NCBI GenBank assembly: GCA_902780695.1
Contig: CACZGM010000004.1
Location: forward strand, 1 to 48,717
DNA length: 48,717 nucleotides
Direction: 5' to 3'
Origin: an uncultured Ruminococcus sp.
GTDB taxonomy: Bacteria > Bacillota > Clostridia > Oscillospirales > Ruminococcaceae
Shown in pieces: positions 24,308 to 32,584 of the stretch; position 1 is the stretch's first letter; each line of letters opens with the position of its first letter. The position numbers and the translations under genes were made by a program. The notes beneath the pieces were generated by a model that was given only the letters and a program-made list of their open reading frames with translations, was not told the DNA's origin and searched no databases.

Positions 24308-26026
24308 TTGGCAAACTTTTTCATCTACATACTGATCTCGTCTGTGGTGTGTTCGCTGTGCGGATTGTCTGTATTGCTGCTGAACAGGCTTGCAAAGGGC
24401 GTTTCACAGCGATTTAAGTGCAGTATCCTGACGCTTGCAGTAATTGTCCCGTATATCGGTGTGTTTGCCGCGCCGATCTTTCCGAAAGTCGCAACTACAC
24501 CGGAAATAGCATCAACAGTCGTTGAGAACGAATACAGAGAGGACGTTGTCAGCGGGTATGTTACCGAACAAAATTCGGAAACTCCTGTCATTGAAGAAAA
24601 GCAAACCTTTCAGATGATCTCCGTTGACATTATTGTCATTGCCGCTTGGGTATGGTGTGCTGTCGCGGCGTTTATGCTGACATACAGTATAGCACGTCAT
24701 ATCCGGCTTTCACTTATACTGCGAAAACAGCGGCAGCTTATGAGTAACAGCGGCACTCTCCGCATCTATACTGTCAGTATGCAGATATCACCGTTCATTT
24801 CCGGCTTTTTCAAGCCGGTGATATATATTCCTTACGGGACATACACCAGCGACGAGCTTGAACTTGCTGTTGCTCACGAGACTGCACATTACAAGCGCGG
24901 TGACCTGTACAGGAGACTGCTCATAATGATACTTAACTGTGTGAACTGGTTCAATCCGGCGTATCGTTTTGTTCTGAAAAAGCTGATACAACAAACGGAG
25001 TTTGCCTGCGACGAAACAGTCATAAACACATTAGGAAAGGATTCGGATAAACGCTACGGATATATGCTTCTTAAAACAGCCGAAAAAGGGAGCAAAAACG
25101 GTGTTCTGGGCGTTGGGCTCGGAAGCGATGCCGAAAACCTGAAAAGGAGGATAGAAATGATAATGAACAATAACAGAAAAGCATCACGGAATGCGAGAGC
25201 TGTTACTTTATGCGCATTCATTTCGTCAGCTGTAATCTGTATAGGCGGCTGTGGGGCGGCAATGGCAACAATAGTTCCCGGTTCTGAAACAAAAGACGAG
25301 GGTATATGGATGAGTATTTACTTCAATGATCGTTCGGAGGTCCCGCAGACACTTTTTACCGGGAAATACTATCTTACAGACGGTACACCGGATTCATATA
25401 TCGCGGTAATCCCGGACGGAACTCTTGAAATACACTGTGATGAGTATTTCGATGATCTCGAACAGTACGAGACTGTTGAACGTTTCGGAGAAGAAGAGGC
25501 GAAGTTTGCCGCAGAAAGACGGGAGTTCCTGAGAAGCAAGCCCATGTACTTTTATAATAGTGTCATGGGAACTATCTGCCTGAAAGATCCTGAAGATCAG
25601 ACAGGGGAACGGATCTATGATCGCTGGTTTGCTGTACACACAAGTGAATACGATATCCTGCTTGAAACTTACAATAAAAAATATTACTTTCACAAGCCGG
25701 TATATGAAGTAAACGAAAATGGTCAGACTATCGGATTTATTCCCGATGGTGCCACTGAAGATGAATTCCCCGACCTTATCCCTGTTATCGGTGACAACGG
25801 AAAAGCCGGATATATCTATGAAAGAGAACTTTTCGGAACTCCGTCCTCGCCGGAAGAGGCTATGAAGATTCACGAAGCCATTGAAAATGGTACATATGAG
25901 CCTAAATCCGTAAATGTATATGAAGCAGACGGTAAGACTGTCATAGATACTTTCACGGAACAGACAGGGACAATGGAACATGTCACTATGAATGAGGACG
26001 GGACTTATACATTAATCGGAGAATAA
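24308..26026 (+). CDS. BlaR1/MecR1-type M56 peptidase with a novel outer domain
   Basis: About 572 residues. The TTG at 24308 is favoured because GAGG stands 8 nt upstream; a GTG at 24299 is the alternative. Several TM segments (near 3-25, 35-55 and 105-128) lead into the M56 core: VAHETAHYKRGD contains the zinc motif HEXXH, and FACDETVINTLG supplies the downstream family motif. A further TM (about 300-320) with GGCGAAMATIVPG follows, then about 250 outer residues ending VTMNEDGTYTLIG. That outer part lacks the SxxK, SxN and KTG motifs of penicillin-sensing BlaR1, so the cue is probably not a beta-lactam. Its likely action is cleavage of, or signalling to, the BlaI-type repressor. Confidence 0.9.
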   Translation: MANFFIYILISSVVCSLCGLSVLLLNRLAKGVSQRFKCSILTLAVIVPYIGVFAAPIFPKVATTPEIASTVVENEYREDVVSGYVTEQNSETPVIEEKQTFQMISVDIIVIAAWVWCAVAAFMLTYSIARHIRLSLILRKQRQLMSNSGTLRIYTVSMQISPFISGFFKPVIYIPYGTYTSDELELAVAHETAHYKRGDLYRRLLIMILNCVNWFNPAYRFVLKKLIQQTEFACDETVINTLGKDSDKRYGYMLLKTAEKGSKNGVLGVGLGSDAENLKRRIEMIMNNNRKASRNARAVTLCAFISSAVICIGGCGAAMATIVPGSETKDEGIWMSIYFNDRSEVPQTLFTGKYYLTDGTPDSYIAVIPDGTLEIHCDEYFDDLEQYETVERFGEEEAKFAAERREFLRSKPMYFYNSVMGTICLKDPEDQTGERIYDRWFAVHTSEYDILLETYNKKYYFHKPVYEVNENGQTIGFIPDGATEDEFPDLIPVIGDNGKAGYIYERELFGTPSSPEEAMKIHEAIENGTYEPKSVNVYEADGKTVIDTFTEQTGTMEHVTMNEDGTYTLIGE

Positions 26027-26057
26027 ATGCCCCCTACACGCATTTATAAAAAAACAG

Positions 26058-26087
26058 GCACATGAGTTTTCGGCTCGTGTGCTTTTT
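26058..26087 (+). terminator. Rho-independent terminator after the BlaI/M56 operon
   Basis: GCACATGAG (26058-26066) pairs with CTCGTGTGC (26074-26082), 9 bp with one G-T pair, loop TTTTCGG, then T5. It is preceded by GCCCCCTACACGCATTT, a post-stop string also found near 28530 and 18922. Confidence 0.85.
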
Positions 26088-26089
26088 CA

Positions 26090-26245
26090 TTGAAATAAGT
26101 ACAAGAATATGTTATAATTTCAGTGCATAACAAAAACATATCGGCACTCTGCACTGTAACGCGGTTTATTATTTGTCCGATTTTCACAAAATTTAAAAAA
26201 ATTTCAAAAAACCGGTAACATCGCTGCTTTTCATTCGTTATATAA
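26090..26245 (+). promoter_or_regulatory. Tandem sigma-A and ECF promoters for the 26285 sigma operon
   Basis: P1 is TTGAAA (26090-26095), 17 nt, TATAAT (26113-26118). P2 is GTAAC (26215-26219), 16 nt, CGTTATATAAG (from 26236), about 40 nt before the ATG. An A-rich TTTTCACAAAATTTAAAAA tract stands before P2. The gap from P1 -10 to P2 -35 is about 97 nt, as at 33391-33489 and 41601-41699. Confidence 0.7.
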
Positions 26246-26284
26246 GTAGAGGCAGTTATATCTTCGGATCCGGAGGAGCAGGAA

Positions 26285-26824
26285 ATGCTTTCGATATATC
26301 TATCAATGGTTAAGACCGATGAACAGCGTACATTCATCGAGCAGTTATATAAGACCTACGAGCGCAAAATGTACGGAGCAGCATTCGATATATTGCACAA
26401 CAAACACGATGCAGAAGATGCGGTACATAGTGCATTTGTACGAATTATCGAAAATATTGAAAAAATAATGCAAATCCCCGCTGATAAACAGGGGTATTAC
26501 ATCGTTATTATAAGTAGGAACATATCAATAGACATTCGCAGGAAGAAAAACAATTCAGAGATGCCGATCGAGAATATTGAAGAAATCGAGGACAGGATAT
26601 CATTTGACGATGTCATTGATTCCCGTTTAACAGCCGAGAGCATCAGAAAATGTATATTTTCGCTCAGGGAAAGTGATTTCGAGGTGCTGTATCTGAATCT
26701 GCTGTGTGAGCTTCCGGCAGCGGATATAGCCGGAATACTGGCGATAAAGCCGACTACGGTAAGGCAGCGCATCTATAAAGCAAAAAAGAGGCTTATTAAG
26801 ATCATAGAGGAGCAGAAATGTTGA
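26285..26824 (+). CDS. ECF-type RNA polymerase sigma factor
   Basis: 179 residues, with an ATG preceded by GGAGGAGCAGGAA. Region 2: YKTYERKMYGAAFDIL, HDAEDAVHSAFVRIIENI and YYIVIISRNISIDIRRKK. Region 4: LRESDFEVLYLNLLCELPA, then DIAGILAIKPTTVRQRIYKAKK. The HSAFVRIIENI form and short linker place it in a group separate from the other eight sigmas. Its operon has the GTAAC/CGTT promoter, so it is one of two candidates (with 38480) to be the sigma reading that regulon. It overlaps the DUF4367-like partner gene by 7 nt. Confidence 0.92.
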   Translation: MLSIYLSMVKTDEQRTFIEQLYKTYERKMYGAAFDILHNKHDAEDAVHSAFVRIIENIEKIMQIPADKQGYYIVIISRNISIDIRRKKNNSEMPIENIEEIEDRISFDDVIDSRLTAESIRKCIFSLRESDFEVLYLNLLCELPAADIAGILAIKPTTVRQRIYKAKKRLIKIIEEQKC

Positions 26825-27513
26825 GTGGTGAACAGCTATTAAAACAGGCATTTTCAGAGACCGCAGCAATAAAGTATGAGCAGGTACCGGAATACCGGCA
26901 TATCTTTTCGCTGCGCTATCGGATACGCAAGCATAAGCTCCTGCGTTCATTGGAGCGTAAGACCGCATCGGAACCGAGAGCGCATACCGGACGTTTCAGA
27001 CTGAAATACTTCGTTCTGGCTATCATTATGGCTTGTGTGCTGGTGCTCACCGGTGGTGTTATAATGTTTTGGGCTGATGGATTTAAGGGTATTGTGCATT
27101 CCGATCATATAAGATTGTATGTATCGGATATTGAAGGCTCTCCGGAAACAATAGAAAAATGCTGTTTCCTGTCAGTTTTGCCGGAGGGTTTTACTTTGGA
27201 GCATTACACAACCGGATACTCTATGAATTTTATTGTTTACAGAAATAATGAGGGGAAAGATATATTTTTGATCCAATATGTGAAAAAAGAATTTGATCCT
27301 TATGTAAATAATGTCGATGTTGAATTTACTGAAACAACCGTTAATGGCTATAAAGCTATATATGCGGAACACAGTAAAGATGGCTTTACCGACTCTATAA
27401 TTTTCTGGGACAGCGAGGATTATGTTTTTGAAATGTCAGGAAGCGGTTCAAAAGAATACATTAGAGAACTTGCTGAAAAAAACGAGATGTCAGGGTTTAT
27501 AGAAACAGAATAA
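26818..27513 (+). CDS. Putative anti-sigma membrane protein, DUF4367-like
   Basis: 231 residues. The ATG at 26818 lies inside the last codons of the sigma gene. A long basic cytoplasmic part (about 1-63, RHIFSLRYRIRKHKLLRSL) is followed by a TM (about 64-86) and an outer domain of about 145 residues. That domain resembles DUF4367: FLSVLPEGFTLEHYTTGY, FLIQYV, TVNGYKAIYAEH, IIFWDSEDYVFEMSGSG. This domain is common at the C-terminus of anti-sigma proteins in Firmicutes. It should inhibit the sigma encoded upstream. The ligand is unknown. Confidence 0.88.
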   Translation: MLSGEQLLKQAFSETAAIKYEQVPEYRHIFSLRYRIRKHKLLRSLERKTASEPRAHTGRFRLKYFVLAIIMACVLVLTGGVIMFWADGFKGIVHSDHIRLYVSDIEGSPETIEKCCFLSVLPEGFTLEHYTTGYSMNFIVYRNNEGKDIFLIQYVKKEFDPYVNNVDVEFTETTVNGYKAIYAEHSKDGFTDSIIFWDSEDYVFEMSGSGSKEYIRELAEKNEMSGFIETE

Positions 27514-27624
27514 ACTATATTAATACGGAACATTTATTGAAAGAAATGCTCAATAAGATACTATGAATGAATTAATAATTTATGCGTGAAACCGCACAAA
27601 ATAAACATTAAGGAGGACAAAACA

Positions 27625-28386
27625 ATGTATGTTATCAACGTAAAGAAAGGAAATGTTGTAATGAAAAAATCATTTAAATTTATTGCGGCGGCATTAGCTG
27701 CAATAACAGCAATGTCATGCACGAGCGCGACTGTGTTTGCGGACAAGCTCAAATCCGTTGACGGTGTTACATACCGCTATTCCGACAGCGGCGAACAGGT
27801 AGGCAAGTACACGGGTTGGGCGAAAACATCTAAAGGCAGACGCTATTACAAGAATGGGGTGATGCTCAAAAAGACTTGGCTGAAAGCAAAAACTGGAAAA
27901 TACTATTATATTGGTAAAGACGGATATATGTCCACAGGCTTTGTAAAAGTGACGAGAGATAAGAACAAGGGCGAGTACAGCTACTTTGACGAAAATGGCG
28001 TATGGGACGGAAATACATACGCTTCCGATTCATTCGACTCGGTGTTTTTATATGACATTACCGATGTGGCACTAGTACCTCTGGATGAGGTGGAAATAGG
28101 CAGCGCTTATACCGATTATTTCACTCTTGATGACAAAGACGACCTAATCTTCTATGCGAATATATCAGATTCACCGGCATGGAAAGGCAAAAAATTCACC
28201 AAAGGCAAGGTTTTAGGAGAAATAAAGGTCGTGACCGACAAAAGAAAGCTGAGCGCGATCCCCGAGTACGCAGCAAATGTACTCCCTGTCGGTACTAAGA
28301 TATATTATGTTACAAATTTTACGGGAGTTCGTTTAGCCGAAGTGGACGGTAAATTAATACCGTATGTACAAACGGCAGCGGGTTGA
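27625..28386 (+). CDS. Secreted protein with choline-binding-like cell-wall repeats
   Basis: 253 residues from the ATG at 27625, which has a strong AAGGAGG site; an ATG at 27661 (MKKSFKF) with a weaker site would give a more usual signal peptide. The export signal ends near TVFA. About four aromatic/Gly repeats follow (TGWAKTSKGRRYYKNGVML, TWLKAKTGKYYYIGKDGYM, TGFVKV...YSYFDENG), the pattern of CW_binding_1 repeats that attach proteins to wall polymers. The C-terminal ~110 residues (DVALVPLDEVEIG, FYANISDSPAWKGKKFTKG) are unrecognised. It lies 111 nt after the DUF4367 gene and may belong to the same operon as an output gene; no separate promoter was identified with confidence. Confidence 0.85.
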   Translation: MYVINVKKGNVVMKKSFKFIAAALAAITAMSCTSATVFADKLKSVDGVTYRYSDSGEQVGKYTGWAKTSKGRRYYKNGVMLKKTWLKAKTGKYYYIGKDGYMSTGFVKVTRDKNKGEYSYFDENGVWDGNTYASDSFDSVFLYDITDVALVPLDEVEIGSAYTDYFTLDDKDDLIFYANISDSPAWKGKKFTKGKVLGEIKVVTDKRKLSAIPEYAANVLPVGTKIYYVTNFTGVRLAEVDGKLIPYVQTAAG

Positions 28387-28554
28387 CATTAATTCTCCGC
28401 ATATCGCACTTTTTATTTCAGAAAGGAAAGCTGATACCATATCTTAAAATTGTTGAAGGATAATTGTTATGATGTTTTCCTGCTGAAAGTCGTAAATAGT
28501 GTTGATGACTAATTTAATAAATAAATACCCCCTACAAGCATTTATGCTTAATAA

Positions 28555-28584
28555 GCGCACGGGTCATCTGATTCGTGCGCTTTA
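28555..28584 (+). terminator. Hairpin terminator at the head of repeat R1
   Basis: GCGCACG (28555-28561) pairs with CGTGCGC (28574-28580), with further G-T and TCA/TGA pairing inside, followed by TTTATAG. The copy at 19015 keeps the outer stem but has a C-A mismatch. Confidence 0.65.
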
Positions 28585-28649
28585 TAGTTAAAGTGACCAA
28601 TACATTCTTTAAAGACTTGTACACTTTTCACGAATTTCAAAAAATGTCA
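28555..28649. repeat. Repeat R1, copy 2
   Basis: Nearly identical, ungapped, to 19015-19109. It runs from the hairpin to CACGAATTTCAAAAA, 9 nt before the -35 box of the 28658 promoter. It is thus the terminator and upstream A-rich element of a promoter unit. Confidence 0.9.
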
Positions 28650-28657
28650 TTTTCAGC

Positions 28658-28685
28658 GTAACATTTTGGTATGTTCATACGTTAT
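28658..28685 (+). promoter_or_regulatory. ECF-type promoter GTAAC-N17-CGTT for gene 28812
   Basis: GTAAC (28658-28662), 17 nt, CGTTATTTATTA (from 28680). An A-rich tract precedes it. The 5' UTR would be about 120 nt, longer than at the other sites. Confidence 0.65.
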
Positions 28686-28811
28686 TTATTATAGACGGGC
28701 AGTGCGTGTTATTTTGCAAACTAAAGTTTTTCTCTCTCCTGCCGATATAATAAATAAGATCAGTTATTCAGAACGCAATGACGCGTTTGTAAATATGAAA
28801 GGAGCATCATC

Positions 28812-29726
28812 ATGAACGTAAAAGTGAACCTATCGACAGCCGCAAATCAATTCAACACCCACACACAGCCGACTGCCGCAAAATCAAAGCAGGACGGCTC
28901 GTTCCTCAATGTTGGCGATGAGACCACAAAAGTCGGCAAGCAGGATATGGGGACGTTCACCGAGCGTCTCGCGGAAGCCTTCAAGACCGATAATGCCGAG
29001 GTCATACGCGCTCTTGATGAACTCTCGGATAGTGATAAAATGGAGATAGCGATGCGCTCGTATCTCCAGATGCAGGGTCGTGTCCACAGCGCGAAAAGCA
29101 AGGAAGAATCGGACATCAGACAGTTCAGCGCCTTGAAGGAAGAAAAGGCGTATTATTCCGATATGCTCGAAGAGGCGAAAGAGAACGGTACTGCCGAGAT
29201 AAAAGACGACAAAGGCGCAAAGTTTATGTTCTCGGACAGGAAAGCGGGCGAAAAGCTATCGACAAGGGATATCGAGAAGGCTTTGGAGGACGTTCAGGGC
29301 AGGATCGACAATTTCCTCTATCCATACGGACGCAATGAGGACGGGACTGCAATATCGACACCCGAAAACGAAAGAATGACACGCGACTATATCGCATACG
29401 CGAGCGTATTCAAGGAGATAACCGGTCTTGACGCAAAATGTCTCGATCCCGGCGATTCTCTGTTGCTCACCAAGCCTGACCGGAATGAGGATAATTTTAT
29501 AGAAAAAGCAAGAGAGAATATCGACAGTCTCAATACCATGTCAAAGGACTTGCGCGACCTTATGAAGAAGTACCGCGACGAACAGGAGATCGAGATAGGC
29601 GGCGGTGATCTAAGCGAGGAAGCACGCACCCGAATGGAAGCCTTCGATTATGTACGCGAGCAGTTCGTTTACGGCAATCAGAGTGCGGAACTACACACTC
29701 TTGGTATCCTGAATACGCAGGCGTGA
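28812..29726 (+). CDS. Unrecognised soluble charged protein, 304 aa
   Basis: The ATG at 28812 has GAAAGGAG upstream. There is no signal peptide or TM. The sequence is rich in Glu, Lys and Asp and mostly helical by eye, with a Ser/Thr/Gln-rich first 40 residues. Then come FTERLAEAFKTDNAEVIRAL, a long charged helix (EEKAYYSDMLEEAKENG) and a C-terminal helix near LRDLMKKYRDEQEIEI. I do not recognise a family. The free, polar N-terminus recalls exported rod or flagellar-type proteins, but that is only an impression. Transcription should come from the GTAAC/CGTT promoter, which links it to the surface-stress regulon proposed here. The next gene starts 21 nt after its stop and is likely cotranscribed. 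Confidence 0.8.
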   Translation: MNVKVNLSTAANQFNTHTQPTAAKSKQDGSFLNVGDETTKVGKQDMGTFTERLAEAFKTDNAEVIRALDELSDSDKMEIAMRSYLQMQGRVHSAKSKEESDIRQFSALKEEKAYYSDMLEEAKENGTAEIKDDKGAKFMFSDRKAGEKLSTRDIEKALEDVQGRIDNFLYPYGRNEDGTAISTPENERMTRDYIAYASVFKEITGLDAKCLDPGDSLLLTKPDRNEDNFIEKARENIDSLNTMSKDLRDLMKKYRDEQEIEIGGGDLSEEARTRMEAFDYVREQFVYGNQSAELHTLGILNTQA

Positions 29727-29747
29727 CCTGCAAAAGGAGTAATATTT

Positions 29748-30266
29748 ATGGCAAAAATAGATCTACCAATAGTTGTTTTGAATTTAATCATATGTTTAAT
29801 ATTGACTGGATGCAAAAATAACAATGGCGAAAACTTAATGTCAATTGGATATCGTGCTCAACAAATTAACAATGAGGTAATGTCCTGTATTGAAAACGAT
29901 AACTCCGAAGCACTTAAGGAAATGTTTTGTAAGAAGGTTTTAGATGCATATCCAAACATTTATGATGATATTGAACGGTTCTTTGAATTTATAGACGGAA
30001 ATATTGTTTCTTACAAAAAACCTATTTATTCAGAAGACGGATCGAAGAAAGACGGAGAGTGGATCAAGTATCGTAGTGACCCTCAAATATATGGTATTAT
30101 TACAGACACGAATAAAGAGTACAATTTGATATATTATAACATTCTTGTTTGTAAAGATGATCCTGATCGTATCGGTATCTCTGAAATGGTTATTACTGAG
30201 GAGGATACAAATCTTTCTTGCAAGATAGGCGATGTTTATTTGGCTAATCCAGAATTAAAACATTGA
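29748..30266 (+). CDS. DUF5104-like lipoprotein, copy 1
   Basis: 172 residues with an AAAAGGAG site. The signal peptide has lipobox LTGC (about Cys23). The mature part has a helix (QQINNEVMSCIENDNSEALK), the box EMFCKKVLDAYPNIYDDIE, FFEFIDGNIVSYKKP and a C-terminal beta region (DPDRIGISEMVITEE, CKIGDVYLANPELKH). This matches my memory of DUF5104 lipoproteins from Firmicutes and is clearly paralogous to 40902-41429. AT content is higher than in neighbouring genes. It probably shares the transcript of the 28812 gene and ends at a strong terminator. Function unknown; a sacrificial or immunity-type surface role is only a guess. Confidence 0.85.
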   Translation: MAKIDLPIVVLNLIICLILTGCKNNNGENLMSIGYRAQQINNEVMSCIENDNSEALKEMFCKKVLDAYPNIYDDIERFFEFIDGNIVSYKKPIYSEDGSKKDGEWIKYRSDPQIYGIITDTNKEYNLIYYNILVCKDDPDRIGISEMVITEEDTNLSCKIGDVYLANPELKH

Positions 30267-30272
30267 TTTTGT

Positions 30273-30302
30273 CCGCATGGTAATAGCCATGCGGATTTTT
30301 TA
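30273..30302 (+). terminator. Rho-independent terminator after 29748-30266
   Basis: CCGCATGG (30273-30280) pairs with CCATGCGG (30287-30294), loop TAATAG, then ATTTTTTATTTT. Confidence 0.92.
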
Positions 30303-30366
30303 TTTTGCATCCCATTCTTTCATACTAATCATGTTAGATTAACTATGACGAATGGAGGCAATACAA

Positions 30367-30471
30367 ATGTGCAATTATAAAGATTACACAGAAAAAGACT
30401 TCGACATGAGTTCGTCTACTAATTTATATCCTGAAGAGGAAACAAATGCTATCTTCCAGCAATCCTTATAA
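30367..30471 (+). CDS. Small ORF, 34 codons
   Basis: ATG at 30367 with GGAGG 9 nt upstream. The peptide starts MCNYKDYTEKDFDMSSS and ends FQQSL. It is polar and acidic, with no TM, signal or known motif. The ribosome site is the main support. It ends where repeat R3 begins, so the C-terminus might come from the repeat junction and the ORF could be a truncated gene start. No clear promoter was seen in the 60 nt upstream. Confidence 0.4.
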   Translation: MCNYKDYTEKDFDMSSSTNLYPEEETNAIFQQSL

Positions 30472-30610
30472 CCCTGAAAACCTGCTCCACTGTACCGGAA
30501 AGATTTTCCGCAGCGTTCTCTGTATTCATCGCATCATCAAGGCTGCAAACAGTCCGGAGTATAGGAAAATAAGCGTCAATGCCGCACTCATTAAGGGTGG
30601 CGGCATTTTT
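30470..30610. repeat. Repeat R3, copy 1
   Basis: About 140 nt, similar to 33181-33331 and, over its last ~95 nt, to 41451-41545. The plus-strand end is a hairpin AATGCCGC (30578-30585) / GCGGCATT (30600-30607) with T5. On the minus strand it reads as a protein-like tail (NECGIDAYF, LDDAMNTENAAENLS) to a stop. Confidence 0.85.
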
Positions 30611-30712
30611 AGCGTACCTGTAATACAAACCAACCGCATATCAAATAACAAGATGTAACTTTTGGCAGTATTATTGTAACCGAATCGTAATAATATCGTA
30701 ACCGCTTTGTAA

Positions 30713-30741
30713 TTGCATTTGACAGACCGCTATGGTATAAT
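30713..30741 (+). promoter_or_regulatory. Sigma-A-type promoter for the VWA lipoprotein
   Basis: TTGCAT (30713-30718), 17 nt, TATAAT (30736-30741), 58 nt before the ATG at 30800. Confidence 0.75.
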
Positions 30742-30799
30742 ATGGAAAAAGGCAGATACACGGCGACTGACGTGCGGCAACAAAAAGGAGCTGAAAACA

Positions 30800-32365
30800 A
30801 TGAAAAACAAATATATATTATCAGCAGCAGCACTTCTCACAGCAACACTTGCAATTTCGTCATGCGGCGGGAGCAACTATAAATCAGGAGCAGTGACGAC
30901 TGCTGCGGCAATGAACTATGATATGATATATCCTATGGCGGAAGAATACACCGTGCAGGAAACGGAATTCAATACCGAAGAGTACAGCGCCATAACCGAG
31001 AATACGTTCATGAGCACTGTCTCCGACCCGCTTTCGACATTTTCGATAGATGTTGATACTGCATCGTATTCAAATATCCGCAGAATGATCGATCGCGGAC
31101 GTGATATTCCTGCTGACGCTGTGCGTATAGAGGAAATGATAAACTATTTCGACTACAGTTATCCCGAGCCTAAAGGCGACGAGCCGTTCTCGGTAAGCAC
31201 CGAGATCACCGATTGTCCGTGGAACAGCGACACAAAGCTAATGCGCATAGGTTTGAAATCTATGGATATCGATCTGTCACAGCGTGCGCCGATAAATCTC
31301 GTGTTCCTTATCGACGTCAGCGGCTCGATGAGCGATGATGATAAACTTCCGCTGGTGCAGCGGTCTTTCTCGATACTTACAGATCAGCTCACACCACAGG
31401 ACAGGATATCGATAGTCACCTATGCAGGCGAGGATAAGGTAGTGCTTGAAGGTGCGGACGGTAATGACCGCCGTCGTATTCTTGACGCTATCATGAGTCT
31501 GGAAGCGAACGGTTCCACTGCAGGCTCAAAGGGTATAACTACCGCGTATGAGATAGCAGAAAAATACTTCATTCAGGGCGGCAACAACCGCATAATCCTC
31601 GCAACTGACGGCGACCTTAACGTCGGAGTAACGAGCGAAGCCGAACTTAAAGCCCTTGTAGAGAAAAAGCGCGAGGGTGGTGTATTCCTGTCTGTTCTTG
31701 GTTTTGGTCAAGGCAACATCAAGGACAACAAAATGGAAACGTTAGCGGATAACGGAAACGGCGCGTATTCCTACATAGACAGCGAGCGTGAAGCTCGTAA
31801 GGTGCTTTGTGAGGAAATGGCGGCAAGCTTCATTACCGTCGCGAAGGACGTAAAAATACAGGTGGAGTTCAATCCCGCGTATATAAAGGGTTATCGTCAG
31901 ATAGGCTATGAGAACCGCGCTATGTCCGCAGAGGATTTTAATAACGACGAAAAGGACGCGGGCGAGATAGGCGCGGGTCATACTGTCACTGCACTCTATG
32001 AGATCGTGTACAAGGACAGCAAAATGGATTTGACATCATCCGATCTGAAGTATTCCGATACATCTGCTCTCGGCACCGAGAATGGTGAGTTGCTTACAGT
32101 ATCAGTGCGTTATAAGGCTCCCGACAGCGATGAGAGCAAGCTTTTGACATACCCTGTGACCGATCAGGCATATACACAGATCATGTCAGAAGATCTGAGC
32201 TTTGCGGCGGCAGTCGCGGAGTTCGGAATGCTCCTGAGAAACAGCGCATACAAGGGCAGCGCCACACAGGACAGCATACTTGCGCTTGTCGGCAATTGCA
32301 ATATTGAGAATGACGAGTATAAGCAGGAGTTTGTACAGCTTGTCAAAGCAGCAAACTTGCAATGA
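30800..32365 (+). CDS. YfbK-like von Willebrand factor A lipoprotein
   Basis: 521 residues from the ATG at 30800, with AAAAAGGAG upstream; longer in-frame starts would cover the promoter. Signal peptide with lipobox ISSC (Cys22). Domains in order: a VWA-preceding N-terminal domain (about 70-130: FSIDVDTASYSNIRRMID, VRIEEMINYFDYSYP), a VWA domain (about 165-345) with the MIDAS motif DVSGSMS (Asp172, Ser174, Ser176) and ATDGD, then a DUF3520-like C-terminal domain (about 365-520). This is the domain order I know from E. coli YfbK. It should bind a divalent cation and a protein partner on the cell surface. No operon partner is evident. It runs from a housekeeping promoter, not an ECF type. Confidence 0.95.
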   Translation: MKNKYILSAAALLTATLAISSCGGSNYKSGAVTTAAAMNYDMIYPMAEEYTVQETEFNTEEYSAITENTFMSTVSDPLSTFSIDVDTASYSNIRRMIDRGRDIPADAVRIEEMINYFDYSYPEPKGDEPFSVSTEITDCPWNSDTKLMRIGLKSMDIDLSQRAPINLVFLIDVSGSMSDDDKLPLVQRSFSILTDQLTPQDRISIVTYAGEDKVVLEGADGNDRRRILDAIMSLEANGSTAGSKGITTAYEIAEKYFIQGGNNRIILATDGDLNVGVTSEAELKALVEKKREGGVFLSVLGFGQGNIKDNKMETLADNGNGAYSYIDSEREARKVLCEEMAASFITVAKDVKIQVEFNPAYIKGYRQIGYENRAMSAEDFNNDEKDAGEIGAGHTVTALYEIVYKDSKMDLTSSDLKYSDTSALGTENGELLTVSVRYKAPDSDESKLLTYPVTDQAYTQIMSEDLSFAAAVAEFGMLLRNSAYKGSATQDSILALVGNCNIENDEYKQEFVQLVKAANLQ

Positions 32366-32455
32366 TACCAATTCAGTGCTGATCCGGCATCTGTATTTCC
32401 GTACGCAAAACCGTATGCGTTGATATGTTCTCAATTTTTGCGCTTGTTTTTGATA

Positions 32456-32484
32456 TTGCATTTTTCTGATATATGTTGTATAAT
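32456..32484 (+). promoter_or_regulatory. Sigma-A-type promoter for gene 32585
   Basis: TTGCAT (32456-32461), 17 nt, TATAAT (32479-32484). The surrounding ~45 nt (TTGCATTTTTCTGATATATG core) are almost identical to the promoter at 40796-40824. Confidence 0.8.
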
Positions 32485-32584
32485 GAAAGCCACATAGATA
32501 AAAAGCGAAGAATTGAAGGGGCTTAGTGAAAAGCGGTAAGTTCTATGCACATTAACCCTTTTGCTTTCAGGGGGAGGAATACAA

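Larger units (their letters stand above)
28387..28811 (+). other. 425-bp non-coding interval with terminator, repeat R1 and ECF promoter
   Basis: No supported gene. The post-stop string ACCCCCTACAAGCATTTATGC (28527 on), the terminator hairpin and repeat R1 (28555-28649), and an ECF-type promoter (28658-28683) follow in order. The last ~110 nt is AT-rich 5' UTR of the 28812 gene. Confidence 0.6.

Noticed and set aside
30719-30741. TTGACA (30719-30724) as the -35 box for the VWA gene
   Set aside because: The spacer to TATAAT would be only 11 nt; TTGCAT at 30713 gives 17 nt.
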